DNA of 9,396 nucleotides, taken from NCBI GenBank assembly GCA_002413345.1, contig DHWU01000060.1, positions 1-9,396 on the forward strand, read 5' to 3'. Below are positions 1 through 6,439 of the stretch, in pieces (the first letter of the stretch is position 1; the number at the start of each line of letters is the position of its first letter). The position numbers and the translations under genes are program-made. The stretch comes from Propionibacteriaceae bacterium UBA5174. GTDB lineage: Bacteria; Actinomycetota; Actinomycetes; Propionibacteriales; Propionibacteriaceae. Below the pieces are notes generated by a model. That model made no database searches and had not been told where the DNA came from. It worked only from the letters and a program-made list of their open reading frames with translations.

Positions 1-536
1 TGGTCAACCACGGCACCGGGTGGGTGCGGGTGGAGTACGTGATTCCAGCCCGCGGCTTGATCGGCTTCCGCACCGAGTTCCTTACCGAGACTCGCGGCAC
101 CGGGATCATGAATCACGTCTTCGAGGGCTACGAGCCCTGGGCTGGCGAGATCAAGACCCGGCTGTCGGGCTCGTTGGTTGCTGACCGCACTGGAGTTGTG
201 ACGAGCTTCGCGCTGTTCAACCTGCAGGAACGCGGCACCCTGTTCGTTTCACCCACCGAGGATGTCTATGAAGGCATGATCGTCGGTGAGAATGCGCGTC
301 CCGACGATATGGACGTCAACCCCACCAAGGAAAAGAAACTCACCAACGTGCGCTCGGCCACCGGTGATGAATTGGAGCGACTGATCCCACCGCGCCAGCT
401 CAGCTTGGAGCAGGCCCTGGAGTTCTGTCGCGGCGATGAGTGCCTTGAGGTCACCCCCAAGAACGTCAGGATCCGCAAGGTGGTCCTCAATGCCAACGAT
501 CGAGCCAAAGTCCGAACTCGGGCCAAGAAGTCCTGA
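1..536 (+). CDS. typA: GTP-binding protein TypA/BipA, C-terminal part (5' end outside window)
   Basis: TypA/BipA is a translational GTPase related to EF-G that binds the ribosome and helps ribosome assembly and stress or cold adaptation. Only the last 177 codons are present; the frame opens at base 3 and continues from outside the window. Seen directly: the stretch VEYVIPARGLIGFRTEFLT, followed by GTGIMNHVF and then GSLVADRTGVVTSFALFNLQERG. These are hallmark segments of the domain V/TypA C-terminal region. The end is basic (VRTRAKKS), as is usual for the family. The GTPase domain and its G1-G5 motifs lie upstream and cannot be checked. Any internal GTG taken as a start (for example base 24) would be artificial, because the homology continues upstream of it (VNHGTGW). 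A large palindrome begins 15 bases after the stop and may end transcription. Confidence 0.95.
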   Translation, partial: VNHGTGWVRVEYVIPARGLIGFRTEFLTETRGTGIMNHVFEGYEPWAGEIKTRLSGSLVADRTGVVTSFALFNLQERGTLFVSPTEDVYEGMIVGENARPDDMDVNPTKEKKLTNVRSATGDELERLIPPRQLSLEQALEFCRGDECLEVTPKNVRIRKVVLNANDRAKVRTRAKKS

Positions 537-550
537 CCGACTGCCACCGC

Positions 551-600
551 GGGGACGGTTCCTGTCAGCGCCACTTCTGGCGCGGTGGGGAACCGTCCCC
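551..600. terminator. Long nested palindrome after typA; terminator or REP-like element
   Basis: The outer arms GGGGACGGTTCC (551-562) and GGAACCGTCCCC (589-600) are perfectly complementary over 12 bp. A second perfect 6-bp hairpin is nested inside: GCGCCA (568-573), loop CTTC, TGGCGC (578-583). It begins 15 bases after the typA stop and is followed by GTTTCCCGTT, which is only weakly T-rich. The position suits a transcription terminator. The two-level shape and the GGGGACGG core also resemble dispersed extragenic palindromes found near REP-associated Y1 transposases; that comparison is from memory and cannot be tested with one copy. A second small hairpin, GCGCA-CTGC-TGCGC, lies at 625-638. 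Confidence 0.6.
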
Positions 601-670
601 GTTTCCCGTTCTGCTCCGCCGTTCGCGCACTGCTGCGCTGGTCAGTGCCCCAAACCCACCCAGAGCCATT

Positions 671-699
671 TTGCAGCCCCTACAAAGTTGCAGTACTAT
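671..699 (+). promoter_or_regulatory. Candidate promoter of the MFS-TetR operon
   Basis: TTGCAG (671-676) and TACTAT (694-699) are separated by 17 bases. Each matches the sigma-70-type consensus only partly (3/6 and 4/6). TATAAC at 697-702 is a better -10 hexamer but leaves a 20-base spacer to the same -35. Either -10 lies inside the dyad at 683-706, so a bound repressor would block initiation. This is the only promoter-like place in the gap before the transporter; the exact hexamers are uncertain. Confidence 0.3.
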
Positions 700-706
700 A
701 ACTTTG
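683..706. promoter_or_regulatory. 24-bp dyad, probable TetR-family operator
   Basis: The arms CAAAGTT (683-689) and AACTTTG (700-706) are perfectly complementary. The centre contains the palindrome AGTACT (692-697), so 10 of the 12 positions in each half-site match across the dyad axis at 694/695. Size and symmetry fit an operator for a TetR dimer or pair of dimers. It lies 44 bases before the transporter start, overlaps the likely -10 element, and the same operon encodes a TetR regulator. The likely circuit is autorepression of the operon with release by an exported compound. The link to that regulator is inferred from context. Confidence 0.65.
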
Positions 707-726
707 CGTCGCTGCACTCAGCGACG
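707..726 (+). promoter_or_regulatory. Leader stem-loop before the MFS gene
   Basis: CGTCGCTG (707-714) and CAGCGACG (719-726) form a perfect 8-bp stem with the 4-base loop CACT. It directly abuts the operator-like dyad and ends 12 bases before the GGAGG ribosome binding site (739-743). It could be a second protein-binding site or a 5' mRNA hairpin that stabilises the transcript; the sequence does not decide which. Confidence 0.4.
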
Positions 727-749
727 TTTGTGGTTTCCGGAGGTACCCC

Positions 750-3443
750 ATGACAGCTGCTGCAGCAACAACCCAGCGCCGAGCGGCGATTGAAGCCAAT
801 TCCGCACCAGTGATGAGCCACCGGCAGATCAAATTCGTGATCTACGGGCTGATGGCTGGCATGTTCCTCAGCTCACTGGATCAGACCATCGTCAGCACCG
901 CGATCCGCACCATCGGCGACGATCTGCAAGGGCTCGACCAGCAGGCCTGGGTGACCACCGCCTACATGATCACCGCCACCATCACCACCCCGCTGTACGG
1001 CAAACTGAGCGACCTGTTCGGGCGCCGACCGCTGTTCATCGCTAGCATCACGATCTTTATCGCTGGCTCACTGCTTTCCAGCTTTGCCACTTCAATGCTG
1101 ATGCTGGCCGCCTTCCGGGCCTTCCAAGGCTTGGGCGCTGGCGGGCTGATGGCGCTACCGCTGGCGATCATCGGCGACATGCTTGCACCGCGAGAACGCG
1201 CCAAGTACCAGGGCTACTTCTTGGCCACTTTCGGCATCGCAGCAGTCTTCGGACCGTTGATCGGCGGTGTCTTTGCCAGCACGCCAAGCATCCTGTGGAT
1301 CGCCGGCTGGCGGTGGGTCTTCTTAGTCAATGTGCCAATTGGGTTCATCGCACTGGGCATGGTGATCATCTTCATGCACCTGCCGCATATCTCACACGGG
1401 CACCCGAGGATCGACTGGTGGGGAGCTGGCCTGGTGGTAGCGACCCTCGCGCCAATCTTGTTGGTCGCCGAGCAAGGCCGAGATTGGGGCTGGACGTCGC
1501 TGGCGTCCTTCACTTGTTATGGGATCGGCGCAGCGAGCCTGGTCGCTTTCATCCTGGTGGAAAAGGCGATGGGTGCAGACGCGATCCTGCCGCTGAAGCT
1601 CTTCAATGAGAAGTTCTCGATGACTTCCATCCTGAGCGTTCTGGTGGGCTTTGGCATGTTCGGTTCGATGATGACCATTCCGCTTTACCTGCAGATCGTG
1701 GACGGGCTCACTCCCACCCAATCAGGTCTGGCCACACTGCCAATGATGCTTGGCATCATGATCGCCAGCATCGGCACCGGTCAGATTGTCGCCCGCACGG
1801 GCAAATATCAGGTCTTTCCAATCTCCGGCACCGCTTTCACCAGCCTTGGCTTCGCGATTCTGACTTTCATCACCATCGACAAGCCGTTCTGGTACTTGAT
1901 GGTGGCCATGTTCACCATCGGCTTCGGCCTAGGCCAGCTCATGCAAACCCTGACCATGGCCGCCCAAGCCGCTGCCCCAGCCCGCGATATCGGTGTGGCC
2001 ACCAGCGCTGCTGCCTTCTTCCGCCAGATCGGCGGCACCATCGGTACCGCAGTGCTGATCTCGGTGCTTTTCGGCGCGCTGCCCGGCAACATCACGGCCT
2101 CGCTCACCGACTCCGCTACCGTCACCGATGCTTTGGACGCAGCCCTCGACCCGACGGTCGCCAACGCGGCCAACAATCGTGCAGTGATGGACCAAATGTG
2201 GACGCCGGTACTCGACAAGGTCCGCACGCAGATCAATGACAACCTCAATGAGGCCACTGACAAGGTCAACACCGAAGTGGCGGCCAAGGTGCGCGAGAAG
2301 GTCTCCGCCGCCGCTCATGCCAACGCGGCCAAGGGCACCGGCAAGCTCGCCGATGGCATCTCGGCACTGAGCCTGGGCCTGGACAAACTCAGCATCGGCA
2401 CCACGGCCTTTGCTGGCGGGGTGTCTGCAATCGGCGCTGGCGCTGGAAGTCTGGCCACCGGCACCAGCAAGATCGCTGACGCCAGCGAACAACTCACCAC
2501 CGGCACCGAAAAACTATCGGCTGGATTAGGCCAAGCCTCTAGCGCGGCCACCGGCGCTGCCAAACAGGCAAAGCAGTCAGCCACCGATTACGCCTCGGCC
2601 GAGGCGGCGCTGACCACGCTCACTGCCGACACTCAGGCTTGCGACCACGGCGATGCAGCGGCCTGCGCTGCGCAAAGCGCCGATCAGGACGCCCTCGAAG
2701 CGGCCATGAATACTCTGGGCACCAGCGTCGACACCACGAACACCTATCTCAATGGAACCTCCAGCAAGACTGGTCTAGCGGACGCTTTGGTCAATCTGGC
2801 CAACGGCTCCAGCTCACTGGCCACCGGGTCATCTCAGGTGACTCGCGCCTTGCAGCAACTCGCCAGCGGTGCCACGAAGTTGGCAGCAGGCGCGTCCACT
2901 GCGGCCAGCAAGGGAGGGCTGTTGGCCAACGGAGCAACCTCGGCGGCCAGCGGAAGCGAGAAGCTGGGCAGCGGTGCGCGACAGCTCTCCAAGATCGAGA
3001 AGGTGATCAACGAAAAGGTCGCCGAGCTGACCCCCGACGCACAACAAGAAGCCCTGAAGAAGGTGGCTGAGGACCAGAACCTCAGCGTGATCGACGGCAA
3101 GTTGGCCGTTGACTACACCAACTCCGTACAACGGCGAGCGATCGTGGACCAGTTGGTGCCCAAATTGATCGATTCGATCAACAACCACGACGCAAACCAG
3201 ACCGAGGTGAATACCAACAGCTCCGACACCTCCTTCCTCACTGGCGCAGACCCCCGACTCACTAAGCCGTTCCTGCTCGGCTTCAACGCTTCGGTGGTCC
3301 AGGTCTACTGGGTCGGCCTGGCTGCGATGCTGACCGCCTTCGTACTCACCTGGTTCTTCCGGGTACCTCCACTGCGCAGCCGCTCAGCTCTCGAAGAAAA
3401 GGCTGACCTGCGTCAGAATGAGCAGGAAGAGGAGGCGGCATGA
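750..3443 (+). CDS. DHA2-type MFS multidrug efflux transporter with large heptad-repeat insertion
   Basis: Probable proton-driven exporter of the 14-segment DHA2 family (EmrB/QacA-like) in the cytoplasmic membrane. The start ATG follows GGAGG (739-743) with a 6-base gap. Seen: LDQTIVSTAIRTIGDDL (residues 43-59, motif D1), GKLSDLFGRRP (84-94, motif A), GPLIGG (168-173, motif C) and GWRWVFLVNVPIG (186-198). Hydrophobic segments run to about residue 443 and a final one spans about 839-870. Ordinary DHA2 proteins are about 450-550 residues; this one has 897. The excess, about 444-838, lies between the last two membrane segments and should be extracellular. It holds two heptad-repeat blocks (530-592 and 680-749), a Cys pair (631, 639) and a charged coiled-coil-like start (485-520). 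The tail EEKADLRQNEQEEEAA is acidic. Its stop overlaps the TetR start. Substrate unknown; drug export is a family inference. Confidence 0.92.
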   Translation: MTAAAATTQRRAAIEANSAPVMSHRQIKFVIYGLMAGMFLSSLDQTIVSTAIRTIGDDLQGLDQQAWVTTAYMITATITTPLYGKLSDLFGRRPLFIASITIFIAGSLLSSFATSMLMLAAFRAFQGLGAGGLMALPLAIIGDMLAPRERAKYQGYFLATFGIAAVFGPLIGGVFASTPSILWIAGWRWVFLVNVPIGFIALGMVIIFMHLPHISHGHPRIDWWGAGLVVATLAPILLVAEQGRDWGWTSLASFTCYGIGAASLVAFILVEKAMGADAILPLKLFNEKFSMTSILSVLVGFGMFGSMMTIPLYLQIVDGLTPTQSGLATLPMMLGIMIASIGTGQIVARTGKYQVFPISGTAFTSLGFAILTFITIDKPFWYLMVAMFTIGFGLGQLMQTLTMAAQAAAPARDIGVATSAAAFFRQIGGTIGTAVLISVLFGALPGNITASLTDSATVTDALDAALDPTVANAANNRAVMDQMWTPVLDKVRTQINDNLNEATDKVNTEVAAKVREKVSAAAHANAAKGTGKLADGISALSLGLDKLSIGTTAFAGGVSAIGAGAGSLATGTSKIADASEQLTTGTEKLSAGLGQASSAATGAAKQAKQSATDYASAEAALTTLTADTQACDHGDAAACAAQSADQDALEAAMNTLGTSVDTTNTYLNGTSSKTGLADALVNLANGSSSLATGSSQVTRALQQLASGATKLAAGASTAASKGGLLANGATSAASGSEKLGSGARQLSKIEKVINEKVAELTPDAQQEALKKVAEDQNLSVIDGKLAVDYTNSVQRRAIVDQLVPKLIDSINNHDANQTEVNTNSSDTSFLTGADPRLTKPFLLGFNASVVQVYWVGLAAMLTAFVLTWFFRVPPLRSRSALEEKADLRQNEQEEEAA
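2337..2525 (+). repeat. Nine X-X-X-Leu-X-X-Gly heptads in the transporter insertion, block 1
   Basis: Residues 530-592 of the transporter repeat with an exact period of seven. Leu, Ile or Phe sits at 533, 540, 547, 554, 561, 568, 575, 582 and 589, with Gly three residues later in every unit except one (Ala578). Examples are LADG, LSLG, LSIG, LATG, LTTG and LSAG. This is the heptad type known from YhgE/Pip (phage infection protein) ectodomains. The repeat is at protein level; the DNA units have diverged. Confidence 0.85.
2787..2996 (+). repeat. Ten X-X-X-Leu-X-X-Gly heptads in the transporter insertion, block 2
   Basis: Residues 680-749 continue the same seven-residue rule. Positions 683, 690, 697, 704, 711, 718, 725, 732, 739 and 746 carry Leu, Val or Ala, with Gly three residues later in most units (LANG, LATG, LASG, LAAG, LANG, LGSG). 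Units at 697, 718 and 746 are degenerate. The linker from block 1 contains Cys631 and Cys639, so two helical arms joined by a disulfide-bearing turn are plausible. Confidence 0.82.
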
Positions 3444-4036
3444 CCGAGGACACCAGCGACAACGTCCCCGTTTCGCTGCGGGAACGCAAGAAGGCAGCCA
3501 CCCGCAAGGCAATCCACGAAGTCGCCATCCGGCTAGTGAGCGAGCAGGGGCCAGATGGATTTACGGTTGAGGAAGTCTGTGCTGCCGCAGATGTCTCCCA
3601 GCGGACCTTCTTCAACTACTACCCCACCAAAATTGCGGCGGCTTTCGACCTGTTGGTTTCCGAGATTAGCCTCGACTCCCGCGAACAGTTCTTGACCAGC
3701 AAGAAGGCTCTGGTGTCGGACGTCTGCGACCTGGTAGCGCGAAGCGTCAGCATTCCCGCCGACTATCCCAAGCTCAAACGGCTGATGCAGGAACGCCCGG
3801 AATTGGCTCTTTTCTTCTGGAAGCAGATGGGGGCTCGCCGCCAGCCGGTGATTGACCTGATTGAGGAACGGACCACAGATCGACACACCGCAGAACTCGC
3901 TTTCAGCCTGGTGGCCATGGCAACCAAGGCCGCGATGTGCCACCCCGGCGGCGATACCTCACCGGAGGAGATTTCGGTCCGACTCAAGGCGGAGATCGCC
4001 GTGATCGGCCAGCTGATCTCCGAAGCGGTCTCCTGA
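3440..4036 (+). CDS. TetR-family transcriptional regulator
   Basis: 198 residues, the usual size for TetR repressors. The N-terminal DNA-binding part is clear: RERKKAATRKAIHEVAIRLV forms helix 1 (about residues 14-33), and FTVEEVCAAADVSQRTFFNY (41-60) followed by YPTK is the TetR helix-turn-helix with its typical F-x-Y-Y ending. The C-terminal ligand-binding half is helical and has no motif I can assign to a ligand. The start ATG overlaps the transporter stop (ATGA, 4 bases) and has GGAGG at 3431-3435, so the two genes are co-transcribed and probably translationally coupled. The likely role is local repressor of its own operon through the dyad at 683-706, de-repressed by a transporter substrate; this is inference from gene order. 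Confidence 0.92.
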   Translation: MTEDTSDNVPVSLRERKKAATRKAIHEVAIRLVSEQGPDGFTVEEVCAAADVSQRTFFNYYPTKIAAAFDLLVSEISLDSREQFLTSKKALVSDVCDLVARSVSIPADYPKLKRLMQERPELALFFWKQMGARRQPVIDLIEERTTDRHTAELAFSLVAMATKAAMCHPGGDTSPEEISVRLKAEIAVIGQLISEAVS

Positions 4037-4048
4037 GCTGGGTCTCAG
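4033..4048. terminator. Short palindrome spanning both convergent stop codons
   Basis: CTGAG (4033-4037) and CTCAG (4044-4048) form a perfect 5-bp stem with a 6-base loop. The TetR stop (TGA, 4034-4036) and the amidase stop on the other strand (complement of 4045-4047) each sit in one arm. The stem is short and has no T-tract, so it is at best a weak bidirectional terminator. Confidence 0.3.
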
Positions 4049-5436
4049 CCCACGATCGGACGGACCTTGACCCAAGGCCGCACCCGTTCCAGCTGTGCCG
4101 AAACCTGGATCACTACTGGTTCGCCATTCGGCGGGCCAACCAACTGCACACTCAACGGCAGTCCGTCAGCAGAGAAGCCGGACGGCAGCGCAGCAGCCGG
4201 GTTACCCAACACATTCCACAGCGAGGTCAGCGACGAAGCCTTGGTCGCTTTTGCCGAGGCGGCCACCGCGCCGAGGCCGTCCAACTGCCCGATCGACACT
4301 GCCGGAGTTGGTGTGGTCGGCATCAGCAGCAAGTCGAAGTCACCAAAGAAGGAACCCGCGAAAGCTTCACCGGCAGCCAACCCGGCCCGCTCGGCCCACT
4401 CAACACGACCACGTAGCGGCGCGGTGAGCTTCAGTAGATTCCGGGTGCGCTGTTCCAGCAGCTCAGGATGCTCGGCGCGGGTGGCCTCCTCCGATACCCC
4501 AGCAGAGGTCTGAATCAGGAATGGCAGTGCCACGTCTGGGAAGGCTGGCTTCACCCGGATCACAGTGTGTCCAAGTTCACGCAGAGCATCCGCGGTGGCA
4601 ACCAACGCCGCGGTGGTTTCCGGATCGGCCTCAGTAGAGCCAAGCCTGGCCGCCACTCCGATTCGGAGGCGTCCGGGTTCGGTGTGGTAGGCCTGACTCA
4701 GCGTCATCGACAAAGGGTCGGCTTGCCAAACGTCGGAGGGCAATGATCCAGTAATCGCGTCGTAGATCAACGCGCTGTCTTCCACCGTCCGGGTTAGCGG
4801 ACCGATCACCCCAAGCGAACGCCAAAGATGCCCATTCGGCGCGGCACTGGTGCGCCCTCGCTGACACTTCAAGCCATAGACGCCGCAGAATGAGGCGGGC
4901 AGTCGGATCGAACCGCCACCATCACCCCCAATCGCTGCGGCCACCATGCCCGAGGCCACCGCAGCAGCCGACCCGCCCGAAGAACCGGCCACTGAGCGCA
5001 GCAGATTCCAGGGGTTGCGGGTGTAGCCATTGGCACTGGTCTCAGTCCATGGCCAGATCCCAAATTCCGGCATTCGAGTCTTGCCGATGATCACGGCCCC
5101 GGCTTCTCGCAGCCGACGCACAACTTCACCATCGGCCTTCGCAGGAGTGCTGAATGCCGCACCACCATAGGCGGTGGGCAGGCCAGCGACGTCGTTCTCG
5201 TCCTTGATCGCGATCGGGACGCCATGCAGCGGACCCCGCTGTGTGGCAGGCGTGGCATCCCGCTCGGCTGCCTCTACGCGAGCAGCATCGTCAAGCACAT
5301 AGGCGAAGGCGTTCAGCTGCTGGTCGAACCGACGAATCCGCCCCAAGGCATGTTCAACCAGTTCAACGGAGGTCACCTTGTCAGCTGCCACTAGCCGCGC
5401 CTGCTCGGCGAAGCTGGTGAAATCCAGATCTGTCAT
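4045..5436 (-). CDS. Amidase-signature family hydrolase
   Basis: Cytosolic hydrolase of the amidase signature family (GatA, indoleacetamide hydrolase, FAAH relatives), cleaving a C-N amide bond. With the start at 5436 it has 463 residues, the normal length. The Ser-cisSer-Lys triad is intact: Lys78 in GVPIAIKDE, cis-Ser152 in GSSGGS, and nucleophile Ser176 in GGDGGGSIRLP, 24 residues later as in FAAH. FCGVYGLK and SLGVIGPLTRTVEDSALIYD follow as expected. The reading frame is open to 5565, but that start would add 43 residues of no family character and overlap the upstream ygfZ end. The ATG at 5436 begins MTDLDFTSFAEQARLVAADK, the normal family N-terminus; its ribosome binding site is weak (GGATGA). 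No gatB or gatC is nearby, so a role in Gln-tRNA formation is not supported. Substrate unknown. Confidence 0.9.
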   Translation of the reverse strand: MTDLDFTSFAEQARLVAADKVTSVELVEHALGRIRRFDQQLNAFAYVLDDAARVEAAERDATPATQRGPLHGVPIAIKDENDVAGLPTAYGGAAFSTPAKADGEVVRRLREAGAVIIGKTRMPEFGIWPWTETSANGYTRNPWNLLRSVAGSSGGSAAAVASGMVAAAIGGDGGGSIRLPASFCGVYGLKCQRGRTSAAPNGHLWRSLGVIGPLTRTVEDSALIYDAITGSLPSDVWQADPLSMTLSQAYHTEPGRLRIGVAARLGSTEADPETTAALVATADALRELGHTVIRVKPAFPDVALPFLIQTSAGVSEEATRAEHPELLEQRTRNLLKLTAPLRGRVEWAERAGLAAGEAFAGSFFGDFDLLLMPTTPTPAVSIGQLDGLGAVAASAKATKASSLTSLWNVLGNPAAALPSGFSADGLPLSVQLVGPPNGEPVVIQVSAQLERVRPWVKVRPIVG

Positions 5437-5500
5437 GGGTGAATCATCCGGCGTCTTGCCCGCTATGACTAGGCCGACACGATGCTGGTCACCTAGCGGT

Positions 5501-5539
5501 AATGAAAAGGGAAGCGCCCGCTCAGCGCGACGGCGGGCG
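5501..5539 (-). terminator. Probable intrinsic terminator at the end of ygfZ
   Basis: On the minus strand the end of ygfZ contains CGCCCGC (5539-5533), an 11-base loop, and GCGGGCG (5521-5515), a perfect 7-bp GC stem, followed by CTTCCCTTTTCATT (5514-5501). The ygfZ stop TGA (5524-5522) lies in the loop. The hairpin plus pyrimidine/T-rich tail fits a Rho-independent terminator, which would give the amidase its own promoter in the 5437-5500 gap. I see no convincing promoter there, only an inverted repeat CTAGG/CCTAG at 5469-5496. Confidence 0.5.
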
Positions 5540-6439
5540 AAAGTGCAGCCCCACCTCGGGGTCAACCAATACTTCTTGGGCGGCAGCTATTCCGGCTACC
5601 ACCAACGGTGTAGCCAGCGGCAGTTGGCGCTTCAATAGGGCCAATCCGATCGGGCCAAGTTCGTAGTGACGCTCGCTAGTCCCCATTCGGCCGACCACCT
5701 CGCCGGCAGCGAGCACGTCGGCACCAACCGGCGGCAACTCGTCAGCGCTGCCGTCCAAGTGCAGTAGCGTCAGCCGACGTGGCGGACGGCCCAAGTTGTA
5801 GGTGCGTGCGACAACCTCTTGACCGGGGTAACAACCCTTCTTGAGGTGTACTGCTGAGCCGAGCCGATTAGCCTCTGGATTGGCCAGTTCGTTGGGAATG
5901 GTCCGTTCATCGGTGTCGAGGAAGGGCCGCGGGGAACCGGCGGCGATCCGCAGCGCCTCAACCGCCCAGATGCCGGCGCGCACGTCACCCAAGGTGGCGT
6001 CCAACTCATCTCGGGCCACGACCATTGGTGTTCCGCCGGGCGCGATGGCCACCGCGGAGTCGACTAACACCTCACTAATTCTGACCTTTGCCGCAAAGAC
6101 CATCTTCTGCAGCCAGCCGATCAGCGCCTCAGCCTGGCCAGGCTCGGTGTGACAGGTCAGGCTGAGGCCATCATCAGTTGCGGCGAATGCGTGATTTAGG
6201 TGACCTTGCGGGTTGAGCACGAATGCGTCGATCGGCAGCCCAGGCGCCAGCGACTTGAAATCTGCAGTCGTGATGGCGTTTAGCCAGCTGAGCCGGTCGG
6301 GACCAGCGATGCTGAATACCGGCCGATGGGACAGGTCCACCCCGGCCAAACCCGAAAGCAAGGCCTTCTGCTCACTGTATGGATCTCCGTAATGCCAGAT
6401 CGCGCCAGCATCGACGCCGGCCTCGACCAGGACGCTCAT
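5522..6439 (-). CDS. ygfZ: Folate-binding YgfZ/GcvT-like protein (Fe-S/tRNA modification related)
   Basis: Member of the YgfZ/CAF17 family, folate-dependent proteins structurally related to the glycine-cleavage T protein and needed for activity or repair of some Fe-S enzymes. The diagnostic signature KGCYPGQEVVAR is present (residues 201-212 of 305), with the family Cys at 203. The N-terminal half has the usual LSHRPVFSIAGPDRLSWLNA (36-55) and DAFVLNPQGHLNHAF (71-85). I chose the ATG at 6439 because it overlaps the stop of the upstream FABP-like gene (ATGA) and begins MSVLVEAGVDAG; an ATG at 6460 would add only seven residues of no family character. Tight coupling with the FABP-like gene suggests co-expression. 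Length is normal. The terminator hairpin begins inside its last codons. Confidence 0.9.
   Translation of the reverse strand: MSVLVEAGVDAGAIWHYGDPYSEQKALLSGLAGVDLSHRPVFSIAGPDRLSWLNAITTADFKSLAPGLPIDAFVLNPQGHLNHAFAATDDGLSLTCHTEPGQAEALIGWLQKMVFAAKVRISEVLVDSAVAIAPGGTPMVVARDELDATLGDVRAGIWAVEALRIAAGSPRPFLDTDERTIPNELANPEANRLGSAVHLKKGCYPGQEVVARTYNLGRPPRRLTLLHLDGSADELPPVGADVLAAGEVVGRMGTSERHYELGPIGLALLKRQLPLATPLVVAGIAAAQEVLVDPEVGLHFRPPSR

Noticed and set aside
436..753. Plus-strand open frame of 105 codons overlapping the typA end and the intergenic gap
   Set aside because: It runs out of frame through typA, then through the palindrome and the operator-like dyad. Its translation is low-complexity and resembles no protein family; it is chance open frame in GC-rich DNA.
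1808..2492. Long minus-strand open frames (159 and 187 codons) opposite the transporter
   Set aside because: They lie fully antisense to well-supported coding sequence with clear MFS motifs. Their Ala/Gly/Arg/Ser-rich translations are typical of antisense GC-rich DNA.
4045..5436. GatA subunit of the Glu-tRNA(Gln)/Asp-tRNA(Asn) amidotransferase
   Set aside because: The triad is shared by the whole amidase family, gatB and gatC are absent, and the neighbours are unrelated, so only a general amidase call is justified.
5437..5565. Longer start for the amidase at 5565
   Set aside because: The extra 43 residues lack family similarity, overlap the ygfZ end and would span its terminator hairpin. 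The ATG at 5436 matches the normal family N-terminus.
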